Position numbers and translations under genes: made by a program
Notes under the pieces: model-generated
What the model saw: only the letters and a program-made list of their open reading frames with translations
The model's database searches: none
What the model was told of the DNA's origin: nothing
Assembly (NCBI GenBank): GCA_913063265.1
Contig: CAJXZG010000022.1
Location: 1-59,314, forward strand
Length of the DNA: 59,314 nucleotides
Reading direction: 5' to 3'
Source of the DNA: an uncultured Prolixibacteraceae bacterium
GTDB lineage: Bacteria; Bacteroidota; Bacteroidia; Bacteroidales; Prolixibacteraceae
Shown: one piece after another, positions 14,851-23,192 of the stretch
How positions within the stretch are numbered: position 1 is the first letter of the stretch
Layout: the number at the start of each line of letters is the position of its first letter

Positions 14851-16182
14851 ATGAAGAATCTGGCACAGCTATTGATTATTGTTTTTGTACTTTTTTCATG
14901 CAGCGGAAAAGAGAAACAAAAATCAGATTCGCCTAAGCCAAAATCGACAGAAACTGAAAATCAACAAAATTCAAATGCCGCTTGGGAAGAAATAAGGAGT
15001 TCGATTGTTACCTTCAATTCGTTTGATGATGATAGAATTTTGGAAAAAGGACAGGGATTTTTTGTTGGAGAAAACCTGATTGCTACAAAATATTCTTTGG
15101 TGAGCAGGGCCAGTAAAATAGTTTACAGCCCCTTAAACGAAAATGTACAATTTACTGCCGATAAGTTTGTTGCAGTAGATAGAATAAACGACCTGATTAT
15201 TTTGTACACTGACAGTGTACAGCGTAAACCGATTGAACTTTTTAATGGTGTTGCGCCAAATTCAGCAAAAACAAGTTATATAGGCAGTACTCCCGGAAAA
15301 CAGGTTCAGCTTTTTTCAGGTAAGCTGTTAAACCTGGCAACCGTAAAAGGAACAAAACTATACCGCATTACCAACCGGGTCAGGAAAGCGAATTTTGGAA
15401 TGCCAATTCTGGTTTCCAACAAACAGGCCATAGGAATTGCATTTTCGGCAGTTGAAAGTTATGAAATGCAGAGTTTTGCTATTCCTTCAATGTTTATTTC
15501 ACAATTGCTCGAGAAAAGAAATCAAATTCCCGCTACTTTGGAATCCTTGCGTTCAAACACGAGTGAAGCTGTTGCTGCTGAAAACAGAAAAATTAAAGGA
15601 TTGGTTTTGGAAACCGATTACGGAAATATTACAATTCGTTTATTTAATGAAACCAGGGCGTATCGCGATAATTTTATCAAGCTGGCCAAAGAACATTATT
15701 TTGATAGTTTGTTGATTCACAGGGTGATTTCAAATTTTGGAATTCAGTCGGGGGCTGCAGATACAAGGTATGCCGAAAAAGGTGATATTGTGGGATATAA
15801 AGGACCAGGATATACAATTCCTGCTCATATTGTTCCGGGATTATTTCATAAACGGGGTATGATTGGTTCGCCTCGAAAACCAGATACAAAAAATCAAAGA
15901 CAGCGTTCCGATGGTTCACAGTTTTATATTGTTTCGGGAAGAAAATATTCCGATGCCGAAATGAATGAACTGGAAAAGGAAAACAATTATAAATTTAGTG
16001 CAGCCCAACGCCAGGCATACAAAACTGTGGGAGGCGCTCCTCACCTGGATGGTTCGTACACAGTTTTTGGTGAAGTTATATCAGGAATGGATGTGGTGGA
16101 TAAAATAGTTCAGGTTGAAACCGATGATCAATGGAGGCCACTGGAAGATATCAGGCTAAAAAAAGTTACAATTTTAAAGTAA
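14851..16182 (+). CDS. Lipoprotein fusing a dead trypsin-like domain to a cyclophilin domain (third of three)
   Basis: 443 residues. A lipobox-like signal ends at Cys17 (LFSCSG). Residues about 45-225 resemble a trypsin/HtrA beta-barrel: GQGFFVGENLIATKYSLV corresponds to the segment that normally ends TNxHV, NDLIILYTD to the DLAVL strand, and VRKANFGMPIL to the GNSGGP strand. The catalytic His and Ser are both missing, so this is a pseudoprotease, probably a binding module. Residues about 245-443 form a cyclophilin with IHRVISNFGIQSG, GSQFYIVSG and YTVFGEV; the insertion seen in the first two is shorter here (about 30 residues). The fusion suggests substrate capture followed by prolyl isomerisation at the membrane (inference). 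Confidence 0.87.
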   Translation: MKNLAQLLIIVFVLFSCSGKEKQKSDSPKPKSTETENQQNSNAAWEEIRSSIVTFNSFDDDRILEKGQGFFVGENLIATKYSLVSRASKIVYSPLNENVQFTADKFVAVDRINDLIILYTDSVQRKPIELFNGVAPNSAKTSYIGSTPGKQVQLFSGKLLNLATVKGTKLYRITNRVRKANFGMPILVSNKQAIGIAFSAVESYEMQSFAIPSMFISQLLEKRNQIPATLESLRSNTSEAVAAENRKIKGLVLETDYGNITIRLFNETRAYRDNFIKLAKEHYFDSLLIHRVISNFGIQSGAADTRYAEKGDIVGYKGPGYTIPAHIVPGLFHKRGMIGSPRKPDTKNQRQRSDGSQFYIVSGRKYSDAEMNELEKENNYKFSAAQRQAYKTVGGAPHLDGSYTVFGEVISGMDVVDKIVQVETDDQWRPLEDIRLKKVTILK

Positions 16183-16299
16183 TGTATGTATTCAATCTTT
16201 CATTGGCTCAGGGAAATAAAATATTAATGGAATTGAATTTTTATGCCAGGTTGCAGCATGGCTCAATATCAACAGTAACACTAAGTGAAAACATTTCTG

Positions 16300-16923
16300 C
16301 TAGAAAATATCGACCATCTCCATACCATCCTTTAACCAGTATGTTTTAAGTCCTGCTTCCTGAGCGCCGATAATATTTTTTTCAAGGTCGTCAATAAATA
16401 TCGATTCCTCAGGATTTATTCTTGATAACTCTATCACTTTTTGGTAAGAAATTAAATCCGGTTTACGCTCGTGAATCTCATGAGAATAAAAAGCCTTTTT
16501 AAAAAGAGAAGAAAATTCAAAACCATATTCTTTTTCAAAAACCTTTTTTAATCTTTCAATATGAATTTGATTTGTATTGCTAAACAGATAGATATTGTAG
16601 TTTTTACTTAATTTCTGTACAACCTTCACCCGGTGCGAAGGAATATTAAGTATCATTGCATACCAGGCATCCTCAATTTCTTTATCACTAAGGTCTGGAT
16701 TATTCAGAACCCGGCGAACCCCATGGCAAAACTCTTTTGGAGTAACTTTACCCACTTCAAGCTGATAAAAAATCGGATCGGAATAGGCTTGTTGGCGGTC
16801 CAAAACATCATCTTTTAAACCTAGTTTCTGAAATGCTTTTATCGATGCATCAAAATCGAGATTTAACAATACTTTACCTAAATCGAAAATGATATTATTA
16901 ATGTTAGTGAGGTCTATCTTCAT
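16300..16923 (-). CDS. HAD-superfamily hydrolase, YihX-like
   Basis: 207 residues from the ATG at 16923; an upstream ATG at 16968 would add 15 residues lying before the conserved start, so the shorter form is preferred. Motif I reads FDLGKVL, with Gly in place of the second Asp, as is normal in the YihX/epoxide-hydrolase-like group. LFSNTNQIH carries motif II, ERKPD the motif III Lys, and FIDDLEKNI motif IV. YihX-type enzymes dephosphorylate sugar phosphates such as glucose 1-phosphate; the substrate here is unknown. It is convergent with the cyclophilin operon and divergent from mtnA. Confidence 0.85.
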   Translation of the reverse strand: MKIDLTNINNIIFDLGKVLLNLDFDASIKAFQKLGLKDDVLDRQQAYSDPIFYQLEVGKVTPKEFCHGVRRVLNNPDLSDKEIEDAWYAMILNIPSHRVKVVQKLSKNYNIYLFSNTNQIHIERLKKVFEKEYGFEFSSLFKKAFYSHEIHERKPDLISYQKVIELSRINPEESIFIDDLEKNIIGAQEAGLKTYWLKDGMEMVDIF

Positions 16924-17060
16924 TTTAATTATTTTAGCGTGCGAATTTAATGAAATAAAAGAAATCATCTAAAGTAGATATTAGAATAAGAATTGGAAAA
17001 CAGATTTGAGGTTGACTTTTATTCTTCGGTCTTCCGACTTCTGACTTCCGACATTTTTTT

Positions 17061-18176
17061 ATGAGAATTCAGGGAAAATCATATCACACCATTTGGATAA
17101 AAGAGTCGGATAATAAAATAATTCAGGTTATCGACCAAAGAAAATTACCTTTTCAGTTTGAAATTTTTGAAATCAAATCTGTTGAGGATACATTTTTTGC
17201 TATTAAAGAAATGGTGGTCAGGGGAGCACCTTTAATTGGCGTAACTGCAGCTTACGGAATGTATTTGGCAGTTTTGGCTTACAAAAAGGGTGATTTTAAA
17301 AAATATATTTCTAAGCAGGCTGAATATTTAAAATCATCACGGCCAACTGCAGTAAATCTGGCTTATGCAATTGATGAAATGTGCAAAGTAATTTTTGAAA
17401 ATAAAAAGAAGCGGGATTTACTGCAAAATGTACTTCAGAAAGCACATCAATTAAAACAAACAGAAATTGATTTTGGCAGTAAAATTGGTGAATATGGACT
17501 CAAATTGATAGAAGAAATTTACAATAAAAAGCAAGATACAATAAATATTCTCACACATTGTAACGCCGGCTGGCTGGCCTGTATTGATTGGGGAACAGCA
17601 ACAGCACCAATTTACAAAGCACATTTAAAAGGAATTCCGGTGCATGTTTGGGTTGATGAAACCCGGCCAAGAAATCAGGGAGCAAGATTGACTGCTTACG
17701 AGTTGGGAGAGGAAGGTGTATCTCACACAATAATTCCGGATAATACCGGAGGACATTTAATGCAACATGGCAAAGTTGATTTGGTAATTGTTGGCAGTGA
17801 CCGAACCACTGCAACCGGTGATGTGGCAAACAAAATAGGTACCTACCTCAAAGCACTTGCAGCAAAGGATAATAATATTCCTTTTTACGTGGCTTTGCCT
17901 TCCTCTACTTTCGATTTTAGTTTAAACGATGGAATTAAGGAAATTCCAATTGAACAACGTGAATCTTCTGAGGTTTCTGAAATTGAAGGTTGGAATGGTT
18001 CGAAAGTTGAGAGGGTAAAACTAATCCCTGAAAAGAGTACTGTGGCAAATTATGGTTTCGATGTTACTCCTGCACGACTTGTAACCGGTTTAATTACAGA
18101 AAGAGGAATTTGCAAAGCAGAAAAAGAAGCAATTCTTAAGCTATTTCCTGAAATGATAAATCACAAAAATCAATAA
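17061..18176 (+). CDS. mtnA: Methylthioribose-1-phosphate isomerase
   Basis: 371 residues, usual length. Diagnostic blocks: VVRGAPLIGVTAAYG for substrate binding, catalytic Cys167 in THCNAGWLA, DETRPRNQGARLTAYEL, and the catalytic Asp247 in VGSDRTTATGDVANKIGTY. The enzyme converts 5-methylthioribose 1-phosphate to methylthioribulose 1-phosphate in the cytoplasm. The following gene, mtnP, makes its substrate, so the pair forms the front end of methylthioadenosine salvage. The 115-base gap between them holds a T-rich repeat. The residues separate it from eIF2B-alpha-like relatives. Confidence 0.93.
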   Translation: MRIQGKSYHTIWIKESDNKIIQVIDQRKLPFQFEIFEIKSVEDTFFAIKEMVVRGAPLIGVTAAYGMYLAVLAYKKGDFKKYISKQAEYLKSSRPTAVNLAYAIDEMCKVIFENKKKRDLLQNVLQKAHQLKQTEIDFGSKIGEYGLKLIEEIYNKKQDTINILTHCNAGWLACIDWGTATAPIYKAHLKGIPVHVWVDETRPRNQGARLTAYELGEEGVSHTIIPDNTGGHLMQHGKVDLVIVGSDRTTATGDVANKIGTYLKALAAKDNNIPFYVALPSSTFDFSLNDGIKEIPIEQRESSEVSEIEGWNGSKVERVKLIPEKSTVANYGFDVTPARLVTGLITERGICKAEKEAILKLFPEMINHKNQ

Positions 18177-18290
18177 TCAAAACTCAAATAAATTACAATT
18201 ACCAATTCATAAATATCTCAAAGGGTTTGTTATTTGAATCTTGAGAGTTGGAATTTATTTGTTTTTTGAATTTTCAAAAATTGGAATTTT

Positions 18291-19037
18291 ATGAAGAAAA
18301 TAGCAATTATAGGAGGATCCGGATTTGAAAATCCTGAAATTTTAAAAGATATAAAAGAGATAGAACTGCAAACACCTTTTGGTAAACCAACTTCGAGTTT
18401 TAAAACCGGTAAGATTAATGGCATTGAAGTTTGTTTGTTGTCAAGGCACGGGCGCGACCATTCAATTCCACCAACACAGGTTAATAACAGGGCAAATATC
18501 TGGGCTATAAGAGAACTTGGATGTTCTCATATAATTGCCACAACTGCTTGCGGAAGTTTAAGAGAAAAAATTAAAAGAGGAGACCTGGTAATTTTAGATC
18601 AGTTTATTGATTTTACACGTCATCGCGAAGTTACATTTTTCGAATCTTTTAAAGAAGGTGAATTAAATCATACTCCTATGGCCGATCCGTTTAGTGAAGA
18701 ATTAAGACAAAAATTGATTGCTGTAGCTGCAAAACTGGAATTGAATTATCATCAGAAGGGAACCATGGTTACAATTGAAGGGCCTCGTTTTTCTACCCGT
18801 GCAGAATCGCACATGTTCAGAGCATGGGGAGCGGATGTGATTAATATGTCGGTTGCCCCTGAATGTATTTTAGCCAACGAATTGGGAATTCCATATGCGG
18901 CAATTGCCTTAAGCACCGATTTCGATTGCTGGAAAACTGATGAAGAACCTGTAACATGGGAAGAGGTTCTAAAAGTGTTTCATCAAAATGTGGAAAATGT
19001 TATTCAACTCATCATTTCTGCAATTTCAACATTTTAA
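18291..19037 (+). CDS. mtnP: S-methyl-5'-thioadenosine phosphorylase
   Basis: 248 residues. IGGSGFE is the phosphate loop, LLSRHGRDHSIPP and TTACGSLRE line the active site, GPRFSTRAE binds the sugar, NMSVAPE the base, and STDFDCW carries the paired Asp210/Asp212 that mark preference for methylthioadenosine over guanosine. The enzyme splits methylthioadenosine, a by-product of polyamine or homoserine-lactone-type chemistry, into adenine and methylthioribose 1-phosphate, the MtnA substrate. The rest of the Yang cycle is not in the window. Confidence 0.92.
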   Translation: MKKIAIIGGSGFENPEILKDIKEIELQTPFGKPTSSFKTGKINGIEVCLLSRHGRDHSIPPTQVNNRANIWAIRELGCSHIIATTACGSLREKIKRGDLVILDQFIDFTRHREVTFFESFKEGELNHTPMADPFSEELRQKLIAVAAKLELNYHQKGTMVTIEGPRFSTRAESHMFRAWGADVINMSVAPECILANELGIPYAAIALSTDFDCWKTDEEPVTWEEVLKVFHQNVENVIQLIISAISTF

Positions 19038-19047
19038 TCTGACAAAT

Positions 19048-19279
19048 TCCCCGAGGCTTTGCCACGGGGATAGTCAACTTCAAGAATTTTCTTTTTTTGC
19101 ATATAACCTTAATATGCCGCTTAACATATTTGTTGAAAATGTTTCTGGCACGGCATTTGTAAAGAAGTTAATACTGTTTCAAAGCCATGAAACATTGCTT
19201 TTTTTTCACAAATAGTTACTATATAATTCTGTCGTATTAAACGACATTTATTCCCCGCGACATCCCAAAAGGATGTCGC
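19048..19279. repeat. Hairpin-rich intergenic region after mtnP
   Basis: The 347-base gap before the next gene carries three hairpins: CCCCGaGGCtttGCCaCGGGG (19049-19069), GTCGTattaaACGAC (19231-19245) and GCGACATCC-caaaa-GGATGTCGC (19257-19279). The last is followed by TTCTGTTTT and could terminate mtnP. No coding frame in this gap is convincing. The GC-rich stems in AT-rich DNA look like a dispersed intergenic repeat. Confidence 0.5.
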
Positions 19280-19288
19280 TTCTGTTTT
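19257..19288 (+). terminator. Possible terminator downstream of mtnP
   Basis: A perfect 9-base stem GCGACATCC/GGATGTCGC with a 5-base loop is followed by TTCTGTTTT. It lies 220 bases after the mtnP stop, so it is either a distal terminator or part of a repeat. Confidence 0.45.
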
Positions 19289-19384
19289 ATACAAGCCGTT
19301 AAATTATAAGTTGTTGAAATTCTCATATGATATTAGTAGATTTATAACACTTTCAAGGAGTTCATAACATCAAAAGAATCGAAT

Positions 19385-20320
19385 ATGAATCGTAGAAAAT
19401 TCTCAAAAATTTCGTTAGCCACAACTGCCGGATTAATGGCAACTTCAGGTTGGGCAAATACAAAGGGTTTGAAATCGTCGACAATCAGATTGGGAGGCCC
19501 GGTTTTTGAAAAATATAATAATCCTGAAGAATGGATTCAGGCATTAAAAGAATTAAATTACAAAGCAGCTTATTGTCCGGTAAACCCCGGCGTCAGTTCA
19601 GATATAATCGCACAATATAAAAAGGCAGCAAAGGAGGCTGATGTCGTGATTTCAGAAGTTGGAGCCTGGAGTAATCCGATAGATCCGGACGAGGAAAAAA
19701 GAAAAGCTGCATTTAAAAAATGTACTACATCCCTTCAACTTGCTGATGAAATAGGAGCCAGCTGTTGTGTAAATATAAGTGGTTCGCGAAATCCTGAAAA
19801 ATGGGCAGGGCCGCATAAGGACAATCTAACACCCGAAACCTTTGATATGATTGTTGAAACTACCCGCAAAATAATCGATGAGGTAAAACCCAAATACACT
19901 TATTTTGCTTTGGAAACCATGCCCTGGTCGTATCCCGATTCAGTTGATTCGTACGAGAAACTTTTAAAAGCGATTGACAGAAAACAGTTTGCAGTTCATT
20001 TTGATCCAGTAAATCTGGTAATAAGCCCACAGGTATATTATAAAAATGGAGAAATGATAAAAGAAGCGATTAAAAAATTGGGGCCTTTTATTAAAAGTTG
20101 CCATGCAAAAGATATTCTTTTGTTGGAGGATGAATTAACTCCACACATGCCGGAAGTTAGGGCAGGACTTGGAAACCTGAATTATGCAGTTTTCCTGAAA
20201 GAGCTATCGAAATTGGATAATGTCCCCTTAATGATGGAGCATTTAAAAAGCGGCGAAGAGTATAATTTGGCGGCAAAACATATCAGGGAGGTAGGAAAAC
20301 AAAATGGAATTATTTTGTAA
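19385..20320 (+). CDS. Exported TIM-barrel sugar isomerase/epimerase-like protein
   Basis: 311 residues. The start NRRKFSKISLATTAGLMA is a twin-arginine-like signal with a hydrophobic core. The rest follows the xylose-isomerase-like (AP endonuclease 2) barrel: YFALETMPWSYP, FAVHFDPVNLV, and SCHAKDI supply the Glu, Asp and His that bind a divalent metal. Cytoplasmic relatives epimerise or isomerise sugars and sugar phosphates; exported Bacteroidota members are poorly understood and some act on 3-keto sugars. The sulfatase gene starts 12 bases after its stop, so the two form an operon. Confidence 0.85.
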   Translation: MNRRKFSKISLATTAGLMATSGWANTKGLKSSTIRLGGPVFEKYNNPEEWIQALKELNYKAAYCPVNPGVSSDIIAQYKKAAKEADVVISEVGAWSNPIDPDEEKRKAAFKKCTTSLQLADEIGASCCVNISGSRNPEKWAGPHKDNLTPETFDMIVETTRKIIDEVKPKYTYFALETMPWSYPDSVDSYEKLLKAIDRKQFAVHFDPVNLVISPQVYYKNGEMIKEAIKKLGPFIKSCHAKDILLLEDELTPHMPEVRAGLGNLNYAVFLKELSKLDNVPLMMEHLKSGEEYNLAAKHIREVGKQNGIIL

Positions 20321-20332
20321 TCCTCCGCAGTT

Positions 20333-21766
20333 ATGAGATTTTCAATTCTAATATTCAGTATTTTTATATTTGTTGGATGCGCGCAAAAAGAAAAGATTAA
20401 ACCCAATGTGATTTTTGTATTTGCCGATCAATGGCGGACACAGGATGTAGGTTATAACGGGAACACTCAGGTTTGTACTCCGACACTTGATAAGTTATCA
20501 CAAGAAAGTGTGCTGTTTACCAATGCAATTTCAGGATGCCCGGTTTGCAGCCCTTATCGGGCAAGTTTACTAACCGGGCAATATCCTTTAACACACGGTG
20601 TATTTTATAATGATAAACCTTTGGATCAGGATGCAAACACAATAGCAAAAATTTACAAAAAGGCAGGATACAATACCGCTTATATTGGTAAATGGCATTT
20701 AAACGGGCGTGAATCAGGAGAAAAAATATTAGAATCAAGACTTAAATTTATCCCAAAAGAACGCAGACAGGGATTTGATTTCTGGCAAGTGCTCGAATGT
20801 ACCCATGATTATAATAATTCTTTTTATTATGAAGACTCTCCGGAGAAACTTAAATGGCAGGGATACGATGCCATTGCTCAAACAAAATCAGCAGTAAATT
20901 TTATCAGTGAAAACAGTAAAAAAGAAGCACCATTCTTTTTAATGCTTTCCTGGGGACCGCCTCATGCACCATATATTACGGCACCTGAAGAATACAGAAA
21001 TATGTTTCGCCCTGAAAACATAAAAGTCAGGCCAAATGTGCCGGAAGAATTTCGGGAGAAAGCAAGAAAAGATATTGCAGCTTACTATGCACATATCGCT
21101 GCGCTCGACGATTGTATCGACGATCTTTTTATGGCATTACAAGAAAACGGAATTAAAGAGAATACCATTTTTGTTTTTACTTCGGACCATGGAGATTTGT
21201 TGTATTCGCATGGACAAATTAAAAAGCAGCAAGCTTATGATGAATCGATTCGTGTACCCTTTTTACTAAATTATCCTGCATTACTTGGAAATGGACAGCA
21301 TATATTTGATTTCCCAATAAATACTCCGGATATTCTGCCTACATTGTTGGGATTGTCAGGAATTGAAATACCTGAAACTGTTCAGGGTAATGATTTTTCA
21401 AAAGTCATAACCGGAAAGGCAAGCACAAATATAGAAGCCGTGTTGCTGCAATGTCCGGTTCCTTTTCATCAATGGAATTATTCTAAAGGAGGAAGAGAAT
21501 ACAGGGGTGTTCGCACAAGCAGATTTACTTATGTTCGGGATTTAAATGGACCCTGGCTATTATTCGACAATGTGATGGATCCTTATCAAATTAATAATCT
21601 TGTAAATTTAGATGAAATGACTTTTATACGGGCGGATTTGGAAAAACAATTACAAAGCCTTCTGGAAAAAACAAATGACGATTTTCTTCCGGGTGAAGAA
21701 TATATGCAAATGTGGAATTATACCTGGGATAATAACGACAGTATTAAACCCGCCAAAATCCATTAA
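20333..21766 (+). CDS. Sulfatase, predicted lipoprotein (family S1)
   Basis: 477 residues. A short lipoprotein signal ends at Cys16 (FVGCAQ). The sulfatase signature CSPYRASLLTG puts the formylglycine precursor at Cys72, and FADQWR, YIGKWHL and TSDHGDLLYSHG supply calcium and sulfate ligands. It should cleave sulfate esters from a carbohydrate once Cys72 is oxidised by an anaerobic maturase (anSME), which is not encoded in this window. The first gene of the pair encodes an exported sugar isomerase-like protein. The TAA stop overlaps by four bases, as TTAA, the stop of the convergent CorC-type gene. Confidence 0.92.
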   Translation: MRFSILIFSIFIFVGCAQKEKIKPNVIFVFADQWRTQDVGYNGNTQVCTPTLDKLSQESVLFTNAISGCPVCSPYRASLLTGQYPLTHGVFYNDKPLDQDANTIAKIYKKAGYNTAYIGKWHLNGRESGEKILESRLKFIPKERRQGFDFWQVLECTHDYNNSFYYEDSPEKLKWQGYDAIAQTKSAVNFISENSKKEAPFFLMLSWGPPHAPYITAPEEYRNMFRPENIKVRPNVPEEFREKARKDIAAYYAHIAALDDCIDDLFMALQENGIKENTIFVFTSDHGDLLYSHGQIKKQQAYDESIRVPFLLNYPALLGNGQHIFDFPINTPDILPTLLGLSGIEIPETVQGNDFSKVITGKASTNIEAVLLQCPVPFHQWNYSKGGREYRGVRTSRFTYVRDLNGPWLLFDNVMDPYQINNLVNLDEMTFIRADLEKQLQSLLEKTNDDFLPGEEYMQMWNYTWDNNDSIKPAKIH

Positions 21767-23076
21767 GTTTCTGCCTTGACTTTTGTTTCCGGATTATAAA
21801 TTAACTGTACCAGAATAATAGAACTTCTGTTTTTCTTTAATACGGTGAAATTGTAATTGCCAATGGATATTTTTTCCCAGACTGCCGGTATTTTTCCAAA
21901 GTGTAAAATTATATAACCGGCAAGTGTTTCGTATTGTTTGTCTTTCTCAATAGGATGGGGCAGATGCTCGTTTATATCATCCAACGAAGCTGTGGCCAGT
22001 ACATTAAAAACATTTTCTCCTTTTTGCTCAACAAACGGTATTTCATTGTCCGACTCATCCTGAATTTCCCCAACCAGTTCTTCTAAAATATCTTCCATTG
22101 TGATTATTCCTTCCGTACCACCATATTCATTTACAACCAATGCCATTTGTTGTCTTAAGGCCTGGAATTCATTTAAAAGTGGCCGGATTCTTTTTGTTTC
22201 AGGAACTACATGCATATCACGAATTAAATCCTGGATATTAAAAGGCTCATTCCGTCGGGCAGCAATTAGGATATCTTTTACAGAAACAACGCCGGTTATA
22301 TTATCAAGGTTGTCTTTGTAACAAGGTATTCTGGAATGGCTGTTATTAACAATCTCATCAATTGTATCGTGGTTAAACTCGTTAATATCGATGGCAAAAA
22401 CTTTGGTTCTGGGCACCATCACCTGTTTGGCAGTTTGTTCTGAAAACTCAAATGCATTTTTTATGAGTTTATATTCTGCTTCATCAAATTCACCGCTTTT
22501 TTGGCCTTCATCGACCAGGTATTTTAATTCTTCGCTGCTATGTATATCTGCCCCATGAACAGGCGCAATTCCCATTCCTTTTAATATGAGATTTGCAAAA
22601 CCATTCAACACCCAGATAAAAGGGCGAAAAATGATAAAGAAAAACTGAAGCGGATAAGCAATAAAAAGTGTTGTTTTTTCTGAACGCTGAATCGCCAAGG
22701 ATTTTGGAGCCAGTTCACCAAAAACAATATGCAAAATGGTAATAATAATAAATGCAAGTGGCAGGGCGATTTTGTGAGCCAATTCCTGATTTGCTTCAAT
22801 ACCGCTAAACTCCATGATATTGATAATGATTTTTGAAACTACCGGTTCTCCTATCCAACCGAGACCAAGACTTGCCAGTGTAATTCCAAGTTGTGTTGCA
22901 GCCAGATATCCATCGAGATGTGAAACAATATGTTTTGATAATTTGGCAAATCGGTTTCCTTCTTTTATTTTTAACTCTAGCTGTGAGGAACGTACTTTTA
23001 CAATGGCAAACTCTGCAGCCACAAAAAATCCATTTAAAAATACCAGGAAAAAAGTAAGCGAAATATCCAATACCAT
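21763..23076 (-). CDS. CNNM/CorC-type hemolysin family membrane protein
   Basis: 437 residues. An N-terminal DUF21/CNNM membrane domain (about 1-190) contains NGFFVAAEFAIVKVR, ATQLGITLASLGLGWIGEP and VFGELAPKSLAI, all typical. Two CBS domains follow (about 205-330; VMVPRTKVFAID, HSRIPCYKDN, GVVSVKDIL, LVVNEYGGTEGIITMEDILEE), then a CorC_HlyC domain (about 350-430; YETLAGYIILHFGKIP). Members transport or sense Mg2+ or related divalent cations. It is transcribed alone, with TAGATTTG at 23103-23110 as a likely -7 box. Confidence 0.93.
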   Translation of the reverse strand: MVLDISLTFFLVFLNGFFVAAEFAIVKVRSSQLELKIKEGNRFAKLSKHIVSHLDGYLAATQLGITLASLGLGWIGEPVVSKIIINIMEFSGIEANQELAHKIALPLAFIIITILHIVFGELAPKSLAIQRSEKTTLFIAYPLQFFFIIFRPFIWVLNGFANLILKGMGIAPVHGADIHSSEELKYLVDEGQKSGEFDEAEYKLIKNAFEFSEQTAKQVMVPRTKVFAIDINEFNHDTIDEIVNNSHSRIPCYKDNLDNITGVVSVKDILIAARRNEPFNIQDLIRDMHVVPETKRIRPLLNEFQALRQQMALVVNEYGGTEGIITMEDILEELVGEIQDESDNEIPFVEQKGENVFNVLATASLDDINEHLPHPIEKDKQYETLAGYIILHFGKIPAVWEKISIGNYNFTVLKKNRSSIILVQLIYNPETKVKAET

Positions 23077-23102
23077 GTAAAACGGGACTAATGTTTATGC
23101 CG

Positions 23103-23110
23103 CAAATCTA
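23103..23110 (-). promoter_or_regulatory. Predicted -7 box of the CorC-type gene
   Basis: The minus strand reads TAGATTTG at 23110-23103, fitting TAnnTTTG, 27 bases before the ATG. No clear -33 element is seen. Confidence 0.45.
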
Positions 23111-23192
23111 CTAAAATTTTAGTCGGTGTTAACGAAACAGAAAATCTTGCAATAAAAAGTAATGCCTTAATAATACTGCAAAATATTGTATT

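Noticed and set aside
16300..16923. Gly in place of the second Asp of HAD motif I as a lost catalytic residue
   Set aside because: DLG is the normal form in YihX-like HAD proteins.
16924..17060. SAM or other riboswitch before mtnA
   Set aside because: No conserved core or pairing pattern of a SAM riboswitch is visible; the region is repeat-like.
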